Assembly (NCBI GenBank): GCA_013202635.1 | Contig: JABMRO010000256.1 | Span: forward strand, 1 to 8,068 | Direction: 5' to 3' | DNA: 8,068 nt | DNA from: Planctomycetota bacterium | GTDB lineage: Bacteria > Planctomycetota > Phycisphaerae > Sedimentisphaerales > Anaerobacaceae | Shown here: piece by piece, positions 6,829 to 8,068 of the stretch | Position numbering within the stretch: position 1 is the first letter of the stretch | How the letters are laid out: each line of letters begins with the position of its first letter | Notes under the pieces: generated by a model | Told to the model about the DNA's origin: nothing | Seen by the model: only the letters and a program-made list of their open reading frames with translations | Databases searched by the model: none | Translations under genes and position numbers: made by a program

Positions 6829-8068
6829 TTACTTATGCTTTGCTATGATCCTGTCCACAAATTTATCCGTGTGTCCAGACATGATGATATTGCCTCCTAC
6901 TTCACTTTTCGTGAATGTGATTTCTGCAGGGCCTACCATCACCATAACACTCTGGTCGGTAACATTAAGAGCGGCCTTTTCTACTGATGTGGTAGCGGTA
7001 TCTGTCGCTGTCAACACATGTAGAAAATAATCGACTGTGGCTGGTTCGGGGGGTGATATTTCGATACGGCATTGAGGCGAAGGTCCCGTGTCCCGGCCGG
7101 GAGGATATTTATTGCCGTCGTAGCTATATGAATCTGCTCCCGTTACCAGCTTGATTTGCGGATTCTCAGGAAGCAGAGTCTGAATAAATAATCGTCCTTT
7201 ACCATTAGTGACTACCATATCCTGACTGGTATCAGCGGGTTCCTTCATTGCCTGCAGCAGCCAGGTCTTTTTAAATTGCGGATTCGTGGAACATACACGA
7301 TCGAAGATGACAAAAATGCCCGGCCTAAGAAACACAATCTGACGTGTAAAATACTCAAGCTTATCCGGCGAATAGGCTCGCGTGCAATCACCGGCCACGT
7401 ACAGATATTCTCCCCGGTCCTCGAAGGCAAGAATATCTGCGATATCATACAGCCGGCGTCCTTTTAGCCATTGCTGCGGGTCTGTTACCGCCCCGTTATG
7501 GTGAGGCCACGAATGCGACTGCCCTCCGTCATTGCCTGAAACAGTACCGGCGCGAATATTCGGCCAGGTCTCCGATGGGTCATGGACAAGTATCGTATTA
7601 TGAGCAATGCTCCGCAGGTGATAGTTGACATCATGACTAGACCCGAATGAATCATAATGGCCGCCGTCACCGGCAAGATCAGATAGAAATTCTCGTAAAG
7701 TTCTTGTTTTCCGGGAATTAAAAGACATTATAATATCATCAGCTTGTAGGCCGGCTTCTTCGGCAGGAGAATTACGAATAACTTCCTCAATTAAAATACC
7801 GCCTGCTTTTCCAACTTCTTCGAGCTTTTTCGCCTCTTCAGTGCCGAAAAGAACCTCGCTGACTTTTGCTCCGAGCCAGGGTAATGCTTTGTTTACGGGC
7901 GGCAAATACGATGGCCTTTCTATCGGCAGTGCGTACACCGTAATTGTATAATCACCTTTTACTACGCACATATAGACTTCGCTGCCTATCTCAGTCCCTA
8001 ATAAATCGCTTTGAAGCTGTTTAGCAGTTCTTATCTTTCTGCCGTTGAAAGAGACTATTACATCCCCA
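6829..8068 (-). CDS. Tandem-PDZ / heparinase II/III-like fusion protein (5' partial)
   Basis: The frame is open to the right edge, giving 412 complete codons. The ATG at 7971 is internal, because the 32 codons before it already encode a PDZ domain (GDVIVSFNGRKIRTAKQLQSD). Visible residues 1-48 are the end of PDZ1. Residues about 66-131 are PDZ2 (GGILIEEVIRNSPAEEAGL, then DDIIMSFNSRKTRT), which lacks its last strand. From residue about 136 the sequence becomes the C-terminal half of a heparinase II/III-like beta-sandwich: SSHDVNYHLRSIAHNTILVHDPSE (143-166), FEDRGEYLYVAGD (215-227), RQIVFLRPGIFVIFDRV (242-258) and CRIEISPP (333-340). The lyase alpha-toroid and the first part of the sandwich, with the His/Asp residues of the family active site, are missing. 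It may be an envelope protein, a non-catalytic glycan binder, a decayed fusion or an assembly chimera. Confidence 0.75.
   Translation of the reverse strand, partial: GDVIVSFNGRKIRTAKQLQSDLLGTEIGSEVYMCVVKGDYTITVYALPIERPSYLPPVNKALPWLGAKVSEVLFGTEEAKKLEEVGKAGGILIEEVIRNSPAEEAGLQADDIIMSFNSRKTRTLREFLSDLAGDGGHYDSFGSSHDVNYHLRSIAHNTILVHDPSETWPNIRAGTVSGNDGGQSHSWPHHNGAVTDPQQWLKGRRLYDIADILAFEDRGEYLYVAGDCTRAYSPDKLEYFTRQIVFLRPGIFVIFDRVCSTNPQFKKTWLLQAMKEPADTSQDMVVTNGKGRLFIQTLLPENPQIKLVTGADSYSYDGNKYPPGRDTGPSPQCRIEISPPEPATVDYFLHVLTATDTATTSVEKAALNVTDQSVMVMVGPAEITFTKSEVGGNIIMSGHTDKFVDRIIAKHK

Noticed and set aside
6829..7971. The ATG at 7971 as the true start of the heparinase-like gene
   Set aside because: The 32 in-frame codons before it complete a recognisable PDZ domain with no stop up to the window edge, so this Met is internal.

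Overview
The window looks like an accessory, carbohydrate-related locus from a bacterium of the Planctomycetota/Lentisphaerota/Verrucomicrobiota kind. A Phycisphaerae or Sedimentisphaerales-like planctomycete would fit. This rests on the gene content: a DegT-type aminotransferase tail, a large secreted six-hairpin glycosidase, a PQQ-like beta-propeller protein with a degenerate methyltransferase-like N-terminus, and a heparinase II/III-like protein. It also rests on mid-range GC, judged by eye. No rRNA, tRNA, CRISPR or transposase is visible, so the taxonomy is inference only.

Layout, left to right: (1) 1-582 (+) is the C-terminal part of a DegT/DnrJ/EryC1/StrS-family protein, cut by the left edge. 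It carries an unusual Cys/Gly-rich segment encoded by a strong DNA hairpin at 303-328. (2) 603-3305 (-) is a secreted protein of 900 residues: an N-terminal beta region, an (alpha/alpha)6 toroid, and a C-terminal domain resembling DUF2271. It converges on gene 1 across 20 bp that hold a short AT-rich palindrome. (3) 3306-3753 is a 448-bp divergent intergenic region with two clear palindromes and a plus-strand stretch with strong coding character but no start codon (3385-3618), probably the tail of a lost gene. (4) 3754-6813 (+) is a secreted 1019-residue PQQ-like double beta-propeller protein behind an excellent ribosome binding site. (5) 6829-8068 (-) runs off the right edge. It reads through two tandem PDZ domains and then, in frame and apparently mid-domain, into the C-terminal half of a heparinase II/III-like beta-sandwich. 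It converges on gene 4 with only 15 bp between stops.

The visible genes alternate in strand, so each is probably its own transcription unit or the end of one that begins outside the window. The shared theme is polysaccharide or uronate handling at the cell surface: a glycosidase-like toroid, a lyase-like sandwich, a propeller protein that may scaffold or bind, and a sugar-aminotransferase-like protein. The most notable observations are the PDZ/heparinase junction, the orphan coding-like fragment in the intergenic region, the DUF2271-like fusion on the toroid protein, and the methyltransferase-like domain that has lost its glycine motif. The chimeric junction and the orphan fragment hint at local rearrangement, or possibly an assembly artefact. 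I did not find a clear defence, mobile or otherwise wholly new system.
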